64,000 bases of DNA from Platycnemis pennipes. Its lineage: Eukaryota > Arthropoda > Insecta > Odonata > Platycnemididae. The stretch lies in the NCBI GenBank assembly GCA_933228895.1, contig OW121852.1:120895544-120959543 (forward strand). Direction: 5' to 3'. Under the pieces are notes generated by a model. The model did not search any database. It saw only the letters and a program-made list of their open reading frames with translations, and was not told the DNA's origin. A program made the translations under genes and the position numbers. Positions 22,016 through 35,604 of this stretch are shown in pieces. The first letter of the stretch is position 1. Each line of letters opens with the position of its first letter.

Positions 22016-22104
22016 CCCTCATGGCAGTTCCCTCGGCTCAAATTATATCCACTCTGAAAGCAGACATAAACTCATCGCGGGCCACTCTAGACCACGTATT
22101 ATTT

Positions 22105-22345
22105 ATCCAGTGATAAAAGGTCTGGTTGAGATTCGTATCATGACTGCGTTTTTGAGCTGGGAAACAGGGGTTTGAATCCCAGATTTGTTCACGAGAATGC
22201 CGCCGCATTTTCTGGTTTTAGAAACATTATGAACATTTCAAATTCAGTTCTTGTGCGATGAATGGGACATGTAAAATGGAGAAATTCGAGTAGCCTTTCG
22301 TTAACAGTAAAATAATCCCAATCCTATTTTAGTATTTACTCTTAT
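22105..22345 (+). mobile_element. tRNA-derived SINE, family 1, heavily decayed
   Basis: The B-box GGGTTTGAATCCC lies at about 22169. The body retains TTTCAAATTCAGTTCT, GATGAATGGGACATGTAA and CCTTTCGTTAACAGTAA, aligning in order with the SINE at 9486. Confidence 0.7.
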
Positions 22346-22367
22346 CTACCATTTTCATATCTAATTA

Positions 22368-22525
22368 CTACCCTGAAAGCTACCTAGTGGGTGTAAGGAA
22401 GGGTGTGAGTTATATTCCGCCATGTACTGCATGTGTGCACTAAAATGTATTCATATCATCTAATAGCGAGGGACCACCATGCATAACATGTAGGGCACAC
22501 ACCACAAATTTCACCTTTCATCCAA
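22368..22525 (-). mobile_element. Possible diverged LINE 3' end
   Basis: TACCCTGAAAGCTACC and a following GGGTGT resemble the reverse complement of the LINE 3' signature, but the CACCCCCTGCC core is degraded and no tail is seen. Confidence 0.3.
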
Positions 22526-22599
22526 CATGCAAGGAAACATCTGACAATGGAAAGATTCATCGATGATTTTTATGCCACACATATAAAATATAACGTCTT

Positions 22600-23262
22600 C
22601 ATCTAAAAAAAATTGGGTTTTGTCCGAAGAGTGTCAAAATATTTCACATCGAAAGCAGTACTGGGAATTCTATACTATTCCTTGATTAGATGTAATTTAG
22701 AATATGCAGCTGTTGTTCGGAATCCTTATTCAATCAAGTCGTACATCAGATAGAAAATGTACAGAAGAGATTTATACATTATGTGTACCATTCCCATGAT
22801 AAAATTTACACAATGTTCAAAAATTACATAAGTTATGATGTTTTATTGGAAATGTACGTATATCATGGTTTAGTTAAAAGGAGAATGAAAAAGGATTTAT
22901 TGTATTTGTTTGACGTAAACAATATTGGATGAAATTCTAGCCAAGTGAGTAAAATTGTTTAGTGCCAAAAACTAATATAATGCCAAAAAGGTCATTTCAT
23001 TTAAACAATGTAAGAACAAACTACTGTGCAAACTCAACATCATACAGATTATGCCAAACCTTTAACAAACATTGCCATGAACTTGAATTGTTTCAGAAGA
23101 GAAGCCACTTCTGATCTCAGCTAAACAAAATTTTTTTGTAAATGATGTTATAAACACTTCTCTTTTTATGAATGTGCATGTATTTTGATTGATTGTATGT
23201 AAATTTAATACAGTTTGCCATGTAATTTTACGTAGGGCAAACTTGAAGCATTAAAAAAATAA
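22600..23262 (+). mobile_element. Non-LTR retrotransposon C-terminus and 3' UTR, separate family
   Basis: Codons read KLGFVRRVSKYFTSKAVLG, LIRCNLEYAAVVRNPYSIKS, ENVQKRFIHYVYHSHDKIY, VYHGLVKRRMKKDLLYLF and, after more shifts, NNVRTNYCANSTSYRLCQ. This is the pattern of the post-RT C-terminal region of many arthropod non-LTR elements. At least one frameshift is needed. The 3' end is an A-rich run (AAAAAAATAAAAG) rather than the GTAGAT tail, so it is distinct from the dominant family. Confidence 0.8.
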
Positions 23263-23264
23263 AA

Positions 23265-23890
23265 GTACTACAAACACACACTAAATGTATAACTAGATTG
23301 TACAGAAATGCTGAAAATCCTCAAAATTCCACCGCCCAAATCTTATCTATTTTTATTTACAGCCTTTCTGTATTCTATGATAGGAAATAGGTTTATGAAA
23401 ACTCAACTGACACTTAAAGGTAAAATATTTGAAAAACACCACCAGGAAAATCAGAACCACGGGATAGTAAAAACACTATAAAGTATTTTACCTGTATTTC
23501 GTATTCTTTTGACTAAAATTACAGCCAGATGAAGGTCCGAATAGAGCTCCTTTAGGCAGGTCAATAATTAGCAAATATTCTTTGAAAATAACCGCATCCA
23601 TCAGTCTTATAAGTCTTTATATCTCACGTTCATAACAACCATTGACATTTCTACCATTTTGTACTGAAGCATTATTGAATAGATTATACTGCGGTGAAAA
23701 TAATAAGCCAGTGATCACGAATGACGCGAATGCAGCCTTACGGGTACTTTACCTTTACTTTATTGGAAAATGTGTCAGGCCGTATGTCAAAGGTTGACAG
23801 GATTCAAAGTAGTTTAGTGTAGGTCGTAAGGTAGGGGTATAAGTAGTATGTGAGATAAAGATATTAATCATTCAGTAAGTGAGAATCACG
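23265..23890. other. No gene recognised
   Basis: AT-rich DNA, nothing supported. Confidence 0.5.
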
Positions 23891-23893
23891 ATC

Positions 23894-24193
23894 CTTCATT
23901 TTTTACCTCGCTCAATAAGAGATACGAATAACGGTAAATATGTCCTATCGGAGAGTAGCAATGAATAGCATTGGTAGCTGCATGTTGGTATGAGTACTTA
24001 AAGCTAACCCTACTAACAGAATGTTTTTGCATGTTTTATTTGCAATTTCTATCTTTTTTAAATAGTGAAGTTCTGACTACTATATTAATACTATTCCTTT
24101 TTTATGCATGATATGTAGTGCATGTTTGGTGAGCAATCACCCCCTGCCACACACCCTTGTGGTGGCTTGCAGGGTATTATGTAGATGTAGATG
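23894..24193 (+). mobile_element. LINE subfamily A 3' UTR with last codons
   Basis: FTSLNKRYE-type decayed codons are followed by the complete 3' UTR and a clean signature (CACCCCCTGCCACACACCC), ending in GTAGATGTAGATG. Confidence 0.88.
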
Positions 24194-24199
24194 TACCTG

Positions 24200-25060
24200 G
24201 AAACTAGAATTCACTTCTAATAACGGTTAAGTAATTATTTTTGGAAAAGAATGATTCTTCTGTTGGAAACGTATGCAAATATAGGATCAACTGAATATCT
24301 AGTTGCTAACGCCATTCATGCGGTAAACGGATTTGGGAGATGGCCAACCTTACAAAAACAGAACCGAGATTAATAACAGAAATGGAAATTTGTGATAGTT
24401 CGTTATAATATAGGTTTTTGTGTCACAGGTCTGTAAAAGGAACTCGGATTGAATTTCCATTCAAATAGTGGCTAGTTAGAAAGTTATTTAAGCCTCATCG
24501 AGGTTGATCTATTTTCCAACCACACTAATGTGGATTAAGGTTTTTAGCTCTGTCTGGAATGTAAGGATATGTACTGGTCGTTTCATTAGAATCCTCAAGT
24601 TAGTTTCCTGTTATTTCCCCATTACTTTCAAATTTCTTCATCACCAGTAAATTCCAGTGGTGCAAATATTCAATTTATCATTCTAGTAACCTAAACAGAG
24701 AGATAACCAAGCCTAATTTAATGAATAATTACCAAAGAATGTGAATGAGGTCATTTTATCAATACCACTGATATGCCCTGAATAAGGAGATAGAAAAGAG
24801 TGGCCAAAAAATAATAAATCTAAGACTGCATTAATAAGAAAACTTACATTATGATGACAGAAAAACGGATAGATTGAGAAAAGACTAGCATATGTTTGGG
24901 AAGGGGAAAGATTGGGTAGGTACCTAAATAACTCTGCTTTCAAGGCAATTTAAATGAAAAAGAGAGCAAGTAAATCTCAGAAATAAAGAGGAGTAGAGCA
25001 TTAACTTTTCATATTTTGAACATTCGCTTGGAATAATCACATCAGTGTTGAGGCTAAAAA
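24200..25060. other. No gene recognised
   Basis: AT-rich. The upstream part of the following LINE remnant may extend into the last 100 bp but is too decayed to call. Confidence 0.45.
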
Positions 25061-25069
25061 AAATTGTGT

Positions 25070-25480
25070 GAATACCTGCATCTGAATGTGAGACGTGGGC
25101 CTTAGGATAGAGGGGAAAAAGTAATTTGAATTGAAGCAGCCGAAATGTGGTTTTTTAAGGACACCTAATAGGGCCAGTCAGACAGATTAGAAACCCAATT
25201 AAACAAGTACCAGAACAAATAAAGACTGAAAAGGGAACTGTTCGGAATAATTAGAAAAAGATAATTGAAGCTCATTGGGAGCCTCCACAGACATCAAAAG
25301 TTCCTTGCAAACATTTTGGAAGGTAATATTCCGAGCCGAAGACTTAAGACATCGATGGTTAGCGTTAAATTTAAGAGTAATCATCCATGAAACGGGATGT
25401 AGAACACTTGATAAATGGTGATGATGACAGAGAACCAAAAGATGTGGCTGTACGACAAGGCTTGCTTTAGGACAAGCTTT
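25070..25480 (+). mobile_element. RTE-like LINE C-terminal remnant, second type
   Basis: ASECETWALG (a CETWTLG-like motif) is followed by KRELFGIIRKR, a stop, then LKLIGSLHRHQKFLANILEG. This order is the zinc-knuckle-free C-terminus of endonuclease-RT elements. Many stops and shifts are present. It differs in sequence from the elements at 5.8 and 20.7 kb. Confidence 0.65.
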
Positions 25481-25499
25481 AGGATATGTATGATTGGCT

Positions 25500-28400
25500 A
25501 GGATGTGTAGTATTGGCTAGATTTGAAGAAAATGATGAATTCATAGTTTATTCATAGAATTCAAAATGCAAGAAGTTAAGAAGCGGAAGAAAGCTTACTT
25601 GGTAAGGATATGGCAATATTGAAAAATTCTAAAAGATAAAAATATTAGGACACTAGTGTATTGTCAGAAGGAACACTAGAAATCTTATAAAGTGATTTTA
25701 TTGCGAGAATTTATGTCGCATAATATGGAAGAATTCCGCATAATATATTCCGTCATAAGTATTGAAGTCACAATGGTGTACTCGGAAATATACTCAGTTT
25801 AATATATTATTCTATTCCTCCTTTATATAGAAGAGAGAACATTATACTTTTCAGCCGCCGATATAAATATCATCTTGAAGATTTTGGAAGGAGCTCAGGG
25901 ATCGTGATTCCCGAAGTAGTAAAACAAAACTTGAAACATAAAATACCTGGAATGTGACTTGAATATAAAGTCAAATGCAATTGAGGAAAGAAAGCTCAAT
26001 TTTGAATTTTAGATGCATTACGCATTCCACCATTTCATGCGAATAAAGACTTTTATAAAAAGATACCACAGGCGTTGATTCACCAATATCTAGACAAAAT
26101 TCCCAAAATACACCATTTGTCTATTTTATAAACAGAAGCATCACAGAAGAGTTTGAATTACTGGCGTGAATAATAAAGATGATAACGAAAACCATCATAA
26201 ACAATGATGAAGCATTTTATTTCGGATTTGAAATAAAGAAGCGCTTCTTATTGTTTCAAGAAAGTTTGACTAAGTTGTATTACTTCACTTACACGTTCTT
26301 AATCCTTGACAGTTCACCGAAGATATTTTATTCCAATAAAGATAACAATCGCTCACGGCTCAAATCTATATTCCTTATAAATAGAGGTTGGATCCTTCCA
26401 GTTATCATACCTACACACGTGCGGCTGCGGGAAACAAAAGATGAACAATGTAGTTTGTTTCCCGCTAAGCGATTGCCTTAGATAGCGAAAGGCACGCATC
26501 CAGCAACAGGGACGGTGACAGTCGTGACCAACATGAGCATGAGATGATCAGCCAGCACCTGCTGCAGAACCTTGTAAACTATTACGTTCTCAACGGCGTG
26601 AAACTCTCGATGAGTTAACGGCTATGATTCCGCGATACGGCGATCCTTGCCTAGATTTCCAGCGAAACATTTTTTTTTATAAACTACAGCCCTATGTACA
26701 TCTATATCAATTCCACCATTTTATCATATTACTTCTCTACAAAAGGAGATAAAAACTTGGTCTAACTATCCTATCAAAAGAGGAAACCTTGCCCGCGTTT
26801 AAGAAAATACCATTGAGTAGGTACCACATGAAAATTGATTTCACAATTTTCGTCTTCTCAGCGAATTAAGGGAGAGCATTCGGAGTGATCTCTTTTCCCT
26901 GCTTACTCATCACTTCAAAGCGAATCTGATTAACCGGCTGTAGATAGATGCATCGATCTCGGCCAATGTCACGCAACGAATATCAAGACCCTAGGAGTGA
27001 GGGATTCTCCTTCAAAACTCGACACCGATGATGAATCATGCAGCGATAAAACATTTAAACCAAATTTTGTTTAATCCACAACAATGTTTGCCTAAGAATG
27101 AGAACGCCCGAAGTAATCAAGTCATAATGAAAGCAATGATGGAACCAATGGAGGAAGAAAAATTCACCCCATTATGGTCTCTATAAAAGTACGGAAAAGA
27201 CAAAATTTTTTAAATGAAGGATATTTTTAGAATTTAAATATCATTTTTAAGTTTACACCAGATCGAACAGATTGAAAAATACCACGTGACAGAACGATTC
27301 AAATTAGATGTCTGATTTGTTGTAAATAAGGTCTCATAGGGTAATAGTTCAAATTTATGGGCCTGTAAAATTTAGATCAGCCTCTGGGTATGACAATAAA
27401 TTCATTTAACTTCTTTTCAAGAAGCATTAGCGCCAGGAATTAAAGTCCACAAGGGAAAAATAACGGATTAATAGTAGCACTGCAACTGATAAAGAATCTA
27501 CGTCAAGTACGTTCTGCAGATATTCAACCCTTTCCACACATCCTTTTGGTAGCTGTAAGATGAATATGTATCGAGTTGAGTTTTTCATTCAAGAGCAAGT
27601 GCATACCAGTTAGTTCATAGATAAATCCCTTTCTGAAATGTACTCACTACTGACATACGTTTAAACTCTAACCTCCAAGGTAATGAAGAGTATGTTTTAT
27701 TCAAATAATTATACACTTGGTATTCAAACACAGGAGGACTGCTGACATGAGACACTTTCCAATTTTAAAGTATTTTTTAATAACTTTTTCCATTCTACCA
27801 ACTTGGAAGGGCAATGTTTTCATCCACAAAAGTAGGGAAATGCACTATTGGACGAAAAATCTCTCATGTCCCGTAAACATTCACGACATATAACGTGCCT
27901 GGCTAAAGTCTAAAAATGGCGTCGACGTGTCCTGTATGACCTGGGTCCTCGAAGACTCTTCCCTCTCAAGTCCTCTCTCTCTTTCTCCCATTGTCATTCC
28001 AAGCGGAGATTTTTAAGCCCACGAATCCACCCAACCCGAAATTTGGCTCTTCTCCCCTCCGACGAACGAAGAGAAAACTAAATTCGGTACAATTTTGTGC
28101 GCGAGCACTCTTGTGTTTTCCAGGAATTACGTCCAGCCTTATGGTCTTGGGCCTAACTGATTGCCGAAGGCCAAGTAGGAGACCCACCTGTTACCATGGT
28201 CGCAGAATTTTAAGCAGCCACCCCTCCCGGGAGCGCAACGGGGAAAATTAAAACACTACGTCGCGAACTCCCGCTCCTTTCCCTCCATGAAAAATAATTC
28301 GGAATTGTTTTGCGCATTCACAATAGGTGGTGGTCCGACTCCTCCCCCACTCCTCTTTCATATCTTTGTGGCAGGCCAATTTCTCTTCGGCGTCATTTTG
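25500..28400. other. No gene recognised
   Basis: AT-rich for the most part. A 100-codon plus frame at 26179-26481 is unrecognised. A possible core promoter is listed separately. 27960-28260 is GC-richer with two opposing frames, both unrecognised. At about 27527-27572 a faint plus-strand match to the LINE 3' signature was seen. Confidence 0.4.
26376..26411 (+). promoter_or_regulatory. Possible TATA/initiator pair
   Basis: TATAAATA (26376-26383) followed 31 bp later by an initiator-like TCATACC (A at 26407). Spacing is right for a RNA polymerase II core promoter, but the first downstream ATG opens only a 14-codon frame, and no gene was recognised. Confidence 0.25.
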
Positions 28401-28404
28401 TTGA

Positions 28405-28525
28405 TGTAGATGCAGAGCGCAGGTTAAAATTTAGGCTAAATCTTTAAGTAACTTCGAAGGTGATTTGTTGGCAGATGACTTTTAACACCCCGTGTATTAC
28501 GCAATTTTTGGTGCATCTATTAACA
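28405..28525 (+). mobile_element. LINE C-terminal scrap
   Basis: Codons RRLKFRLNL followed by a stop and a DLLADD-like stretch align with the RRLK(L/Y)RLNLL segment of the dominant LINE. No 3' end is attached. Confidence 0.5.
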
Positions 28526-28529
28526 GGAC

Positions 28530-31500
28530 CAGGATAAGGCCTTCACAGAAAGTACACGTCGAGCCGGGATGGCGAAGAATGATTACACTGCCTTGAGTTA
28601 ATAGGCGTCAACAATTAGCTCGCGATCATCCACGAAAGCAAGTACCGACTCAGGTCACACCATCGTTTTCTTGGAGGTGTGATCTCAATATTTGCGCTGC
28701 AGATACGCATGAAGGTGGACACAAAACGAAGTATGGTACGTCACGGACTTAAGGTTCTTAATCACTGAGAAAATGAAATAAATCAATCTAAGTAACTTAA
28801 TGAAATTTAAGTCCATGGACTAGAAAATAAATCACAAGTTATTTTGTTAATGCTTAACCGATATCAAGCAACATTAATGTAAAAACATCCAAATTACATG
28901 GGATGTATGACATTAGCTTCTAATTGCTGAAATTTTTTCAATACAATTAGAAAAAGAGTACGGAAAAATATACACTATAATTTCGCCAAAAATGCATTCC
29001 CATTGCATAGGTATGACATGGAATCATAATAAGTGATATTTTGCATCGGTGTAAGTCATTGAATGTGTGCATTGCTATGTGTTTTAACTTTATATTTTCC
29101 AGACATTTATGCTAATCAAAGAAAAAAATAATCAAACTTATGCCATAAAAACCATGGCAAGTCTCAAAAAAATTGCTGCCTGATATAAAAACCTTCCTAT
29201 ATTTTTTTATGTGTGGTGTGTATAGAAAGTTAATTAGACTACAATTTCATTTCACGGTCAGCGCAGTGGTTCCTTAAAAGCCTCCTTGAAATCGACAAAT
29301 GTTTGAAATCATATATAGGAATACCTGAGTTGGAAGATTTAGAATTAGTTTCTAACTGCAACGCTTATGTCTATTCTTTACTTAAAATAAGCGTTAGAAC
29401 CATTAATAATCTTGCTTCCCTTTAAAAAATATCAGAGAGCTTATACTTGAAAAACTCCATCATTTTTCCTGTTAACACCTTTCTTATTAAGTTAGAAATA
29501 TATTCATGAGGTTTTCCAAAGCATTCCCGTGCAATCATTGCTCAAAGCCCGTCAATTTCGTCTCTGGGATTTAGCCGTGGCCGCGGCCCTGGAGTGGACA
29601 GAAATTCTGAGAACTTATGCTCATTGAGACGTCCTCTCGCTGTATTCCAAATCTCATCAAGGAAACACACGCAGTGTCGGAATGACGCTTTTGGGTGGGA
29701 CTCCGGGTTGAACCAGACGCTCCTCGTCGCATCTTGCATGCTCATGAGATCAAAAAGCTCATTGACTGCCGCTTAGTTTCCCTGCGCGTGGGAGTATGAA
29801 GTTCCTCGTACTCAGAACACGTTTCAATATTTTCCCAATCCAATCCCTTCGTGCCGTAAATAAAAAAAATGTCCCAGTCGAGAGATGTACGAGACCACCC
29901 CAGGGCTCGGCGATTTCGCTTGAATTTGAATTCCAAACATTTCTACGGCCATAAATTACATCTCCGTCGTCAAACCATCCACCGTATTGCCCGCGTTTAA
30001 TTTCTTAGAAATAAAAATGCAAAGCAGAATGTAGAAACCTTTTGCTGAATTAATTATTTTTCATGAGAAAGGTTTCTAAAGATATCTATGACAAGGCAGC
30101 CAAAAGAATTATATTTTCGGTACAGTGCAACGAAGGAATATACTTTTTTTAACACGTTAACACTCTCAGGACCTACAAAGTTAAGTCGGGAGAAATGGAA
30201 AAGAAAAATCATTTCCTGAAGTTAGTTGTATTTTTCCATTGAGTTACTGAATACTCTAATCGATGAGATTGGAAGTGGTACGTAATAAGTAGGAGTGTAT
30301 ACATTTCACCAAGGAACAAGAGCTGGTTTTCTAACAGTTTTTTATTTACATAGGTAGGTGAAAAACTGTTTTATGACCTTCACAGACGAGAATGACGCCT
30401 GGCACACGGTTCACACGCAGTCTAATGAAAATGCACTGAAAAAACAAATTATAACCTATCAACATACAATAAACACGCAAATGTATTCTACACTAGTTAA
30501 ATACGCTTATCGTAATTTTAAAAACATTTAAAGTCTAGATACTATTGACTTCTTCATTTATCTCATCCATATCTGGAAAATAGCTTACGAGGGTATGGTG
30601 AAACTGCCGGTGTAAACGTTTCCCGAGTATGTACTCATTACAGCAAAATCTCTGATTTATTTCAGTGAAATTCTTGTTTCTCACGTGATATTCAGAGGGA
30701 ACAGTAGCGTCGTATTAAGATCCATTACCCAAGAAAGTATTTACTATGATAAAGAAACGCCGTGTTACCCTTAATAGCAAAACACATTTATTAATCAGAT
30801 GACACAATACCTATATGATGTTCCACTAAGCAATAGCTTTAAAAATATTTAGCACTCAGAGTTTACGGGCGCTCTAAAAATGTTTTCCTTTATAGCAGGC
30901 CTTCTTAGAGGGACAAATAACGGGGTTATCCAAAATATTCTTCCTAGATGTGATGCAATAAAAATAATTATTTTCCAGGGTAGCCTCTAGCTATTAAAGA
31001 CGGGCAGATTAAGAAAAACTTGTACATATGCTTATATTTATAAAGAGGTTTGTACTGTATATTTTGAGATCCAAATAAATTTTACCCACTTATCCAGCAT
31101 TATCCGATCAGTCACACATCCGCTTCGATACTTTGCACAAAAAGCGTCTAATATCCAGAATGCCGATAGAATCAAGGATGTTAGAATTTACCTAGTGGTG
31201 GAGGCTTTGCGACTGGTTTGAGGAGCCAACGGCCATCTTGATAGGTACGGGCATACGGATTGCTACTCACGATACACTTGGAGATGAAATTGTTTTTGGA
31301 AGTGGTGAAGCTTAGAGTAGTTAAATGGAAAGAATTTTTTAAATTCGTCCAAGAACAGATCAAAGTGCGAAAACACGCCATCAATCGCCAAATATGGAGT
31401 TTAAATAGGTTAAATCACAATATCACAACATTTAATTAGAACTAATTATGAAGTTTAACTAAATTAATTTAGATTATTTATTTAGTAATAAAATTAACTC

Positions 31501-33095
31501 CCAGGGTAATAAAATGCATTGATAACCCCTTGAATAGCCTAAGATAAAATGACATCGCAGCGATTAAATTTGGGTACAAATCAATAGACATTTATGTTTA
31601 AATACACATTCAATCTCCATCAGGGGACGAACAAAAAGCAACGCTTTGTACGGAGGAGACGGGGTCTAATCATTTCCAAGCACCCCCATTTATTTATTGT
31701 CACCCGTAGGCTAGCATGCCAATGCCTCCTCCAATGCGTTCTAACCTCCTTAGATAGGGAAATTAGTTTCATGGATTACCAGAAATATTACATGTACTTA
31801 GCAAATTATTGACTCCCAATAAATCACACTCAAGTAACAAATTGTCTTAAGAGGACATAACTGAATTTTATATTTCTCAGGGAATACTACGGTAACGCAT
31901 GTTATCATTCGAAAAGCAGATAGTGTTAGTTGGGTTAGTTAGCATTTAGTTCTTACTAAGCGTTTTTATGCATCATATGCAATGCACCAGGCATGCCAAA
32001 TCTTAATGTCTTAGAGAAAATAATCATGTTCATAGTAAGTATACGTCAATGGGTTCACTGTCAGGCAGATTCCCCAAGAAACACTACAGGATTACATGCA
32101 GTGGAACTTCTAATTCTGACTCGTGTTGTGGAACATAAACTGCACATACCTAACTCTTGCACACAGAATTTTACGTTAACTTCTCCCTAACAAATAATTG
32201 ATCCTGTCGAGTGTTTTCATCTTCAGCTGGCAGTGTAAATATTTCCATTATGTATCTAACATGAATTGGAGGCTATAAAATACACTCACTGGTTTTTATT
32301 TAGAGTTTAGACAGAGAGTGCGTGCAAGAAGAATATCATATGCGCCACTTATTCTTATTACCTCCCAAGATACTTTAATCACATTAATAATTAATATTAT
32401 TTATACTGTGGACACCACTTTTTCTCAGATAATGCAATACTTATGGTGATGAATACGGTACCAGTGAATAGGATTAGTTTAATGACTTCTGACCACGCAT
32501 AAGATAAGTTGACGTGAAACACGTCGTTTGTTTATAGTTTAAATTAAAGAAAATTTTAAAAATTTTTTTGCGCAGCCAATCGAGATCACCTCTAGGAGAT
32601 ATTGTGGATGAACATCAACGAAAAAAAGGATTATTGTCAGAAGCAGACGAGTCTCTTTCAATCTTATAAATAAATAACTAACAAGAGGCAGTAAAACATA
32701 TTCTCACCAATGAACTACTTGTTTTTTTGTACATACACTTCCCTATGTCATTTCAGCTACCCAATAAAAGACTAATTCCTTTTTTTGGGGTTTAAGTTGA
32801 ATATGCAAAAGTTTTGCACAGGTCCACTAGCCAAAACTTAGATGACAGTACCTTGATGTACGAAGACATATATACCTTGTGATTCTTTAGGACTCAATGT
32901 CTAAATGAATTTCTGAGTTACACATGTAAATGCTCGGGTACAGCAGTTACATTTGTATTTAAAGCATTATTTATATGTGTATCTACTCGGGTATTTATAG
33001 AATCTTTAGAAAAATTATCCTCAAGTTAATACACTCATTTTCGTACCACTACTGAAGAGTTCTTACGATTTTTTCAGGGCTATAAGCTGGGACAC
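28530..33095. other. Long AT-rich stretch, no gene recognised
   Basis: Short frames at 29542-29936 (both strands) and 31181-31812 have no recognisable motif. TATAAAATA at about 32274 has no good initiator. A weak plus-strand similarity to LINE 3' UTR occurs near 31910-31990 (TTTTTATGCATCATATGCAAT). Nothing else could be supported. Confidence 0.45.
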
Positions 33096-33099
33096 GAAT

Positions 33100-34300
33100 G
33101 GAGGGCAGCAGAAAATGATAAGCAGCGGAGGGAAGACGCGGAGTGAAAGGAGGAAGCCACAGGAGACCAAGGAGTTGACGAACCTCCGTCGCGAAGTGCT
33201 TCAGTATTCCGCTACGAGGTTCAGGGTCGGCGAAGACTCACGTGCAAGGACACCGGGGGCATCCCGAGGGATGGAAAGAGGGGGGTGGGGGGAGGAAGGA
33301 AGGAGCGGTTGAGGGAAAGAAGTGGGGAGGGATCTCTCCAGACACGAACGCACGCGTGCGTATAGGGCCAGCGGATCAACACGAATTGTAGGAGAGGGAG
33401 AAGAAGCTTAAGGGAAGCAGACGAGGGCGGGAATGGTGGAGAGAGGAGCATTGGGAGGGAGAAAGTGGAGTCGAGGAGTAGGGGGTGGATGTCCTATAGG
33501 GGGGGGGAAGAGGCTAAGGGACACCACCACCGTAACGACCCGACACATGTTGCCAGGTTGAAGGGGTCGGTGGATGAAGTGATGGGAGAATGGTAGTAAA
33601 AGACTTGCGGCGGCGGGTAGAGGGGGATTTGATAGAGGAAGCGGTGGAGGCGGAGAGATGGATTGAGTTGGACAAAGAAAAACGTCGCGGGCACGGGCTG
33701 GGCGGGGAGGGACGCGAAATCTGTCCTCCTGCGGCAATCCTCCCATTCCAGAGCCGCGAAGGGTCATACGCGACATGCTTGAAGAAGGAGGAGGTCGAGA
33801 GGGGGAGGGGGCGGGCAGAAGACACCGACACGGGTGGAAGGGGGTGGGAGGACACGCAATCGGGTACGTGGTGGTTACCATGGGGTCGGCGACGGGGGCG
33901 GGGGTGTGTGTCCGCGCCTCCCAGGCCACCCCTCCAGCCAACGGCACCCATCTGCCCTCCTCTTCTCCCTTTTGCCAATTACCGCGCGCTGCCTGTTAAA
34001 CTCCGACGCGAACTCTTCCGGTCTCCGCGTAAGCCATTTCGGTCCGCACCCGCCGAGAACGCCATCCCTCTCCGGAGCCAAAAGAGGATTGGATGTCGCC
34101 CGTAATCCTCGCGTTAGCAAGCCTCGGACGTAAAGGACGTTACGCGCGGGCGTATAAAAGAATTGATGATCGTATCAAACATCCGGATTCCAGAGAACAA
34201 ATCACCTTTTATTGCCGCACAGCGCTTTCGATCCCGTAACAGGGACAGATCGCTCCGGGGTTTCATGGTTTCTGTTTAAAAAAATTAAAGAAGGACAGCT
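33100..34300. other. Large GC-rich island, purine-skewed then mixed
   Basis: About 1.2 kb of GGAG/GGGG-rich plus strand with CpG clusters, grading into C-rich DNA at 33900-34120. Up to eight overlapping frames (longest 179 and 171 codons) run on both strands at once, the hallmark of stop-poor GC DNA rather than coding. TATAAAAG at 34152-34159 lies at the island edge, without a convincing initiator. Confidence 0.5.
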
Positions 34301-34304
34301 TTAT

Positions 34305-35024
34305 TTTTTTCGATCCGGCGCGGGCTTGGAAATTAAATGTGTCAAAAAGATTAAATTTGTGACACGCCCTTTTCCCTAGGTCCGAATTTGAGCGCTTCGC
34401 TCGAAAAAATATAATAAAAATGAAAGAGCTCCCACCGTATTATGCGAGATCGATGACAAAGAAATGCCCTTAAAAGCCTTACAAAAGCGTACCACGGAGC
34501 AAATGCTTAGGAGGATAGAAATAAAACTACCAAATGAAGATGAGAATGGCTGAGGAAATGTGGAGTTTGGATAGTAAGTGGAAATTTCATTGTTGTAAGA
34601 AACTGACAGTCTTCAAGTTTATAGGATTTAGATCGAACATTATATTCCCATCTCTAGAATAAAATGAAGAACTATTGACGAAAGTCAACGGAAAATTATT
34701 CAATATGTTCGAGTTAATTTCTAATTTTAAATTCACGGAGATGGAGGGATTTTCCAGTGCTACAAATTTTGAAGTTTTATTTTTTTTACACTTTGCGAGC
34801 AGTTAAACTCACCACCGGGAAAAGTACGTTAAAAATTCTATGCATATTAAAATGTATTTAAAAAATAAGTCCGCAACATAGAAATTACAAAGAGAAACTT
34901 TAGTATCTGAATATTGAGCAGCATACCAAGGTGCTAGCTTATGGGATAACAGGATTGGGCCCGAAAATAAAAAATAGGCCGATAAGCATTCAGGAGCTTT
35001 GAAGCTTTTACGACTCTCATGGCC
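34305..35024. other. No gene recognised
   Basis: AT-rich spacer between two GC islands. The 94-codon minus frame at 34809-35093 is unrecognised. Confidence 0.45.
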
Positions 35025-35600
35025 AAAATAGTCGTTTCTCCGCGCAGTCAATCGCCAATCGCTTACCACCAGCGCTGCACCCAGCGTTCGCAAGCGCAGT
35101 TAGCCACACCCGCGGGCCTGACGTGCGAGCGTGTTTATGCCCGTGCCTTTTGGCACGGGACCCGAGGTCTTTCCCACGAATCACCCTTCATCCGCCTCCT
35201 CCCCCTCGGACCCTTAACGAGGGAGGGCTCCCCCGAACTTGCACCCGTCCCTCTCTGCAGCCCCCGCCGTTCCAACGCGCGGGGCGACAACTCCCCACCC
35301 TCCGTCCCTCTCGCCAGGCACCCCGCACCCAAAATAAAAATAATATGGGGAGAAAAAAAAAGAATTCTTAGGCGCACCCGGATGTGTCCGATGGGTAGGA
35401 GTGGCTTCAAATGGGACACACACACTTTCCCATTCCGAATCGAACGGTCACGACATGCGAAATTTTAAGCGTCTGGGGCGTTCGTTAACCTCCAATCTGC
35501 CCTCGCCCACCATTCCGCCTCGTAGTCACTCGGACGCTGTTGGCGACATCGGTGCATTGGTTTTTCGTCCTTCATTTGCATTCCCATGAAGGTGGAGACA
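35025..35600. other. CpG-rich island
   Basis: CpG-rich DNA with mutually overlapping frames on both strands (149 codons plus, 96 codons minus), none recognised. It could be a promoter/first-exon region. No TATA, initiator or splice pattern was strong enough to call one. Confidence 0.4.
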
Positions 35601-35604
35601 CCGC

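Noticed and set aside
34152..34159. TATAAAAG as a core promoter
   Set aside because: No initiator-like sequence 28-32 bp downstream.
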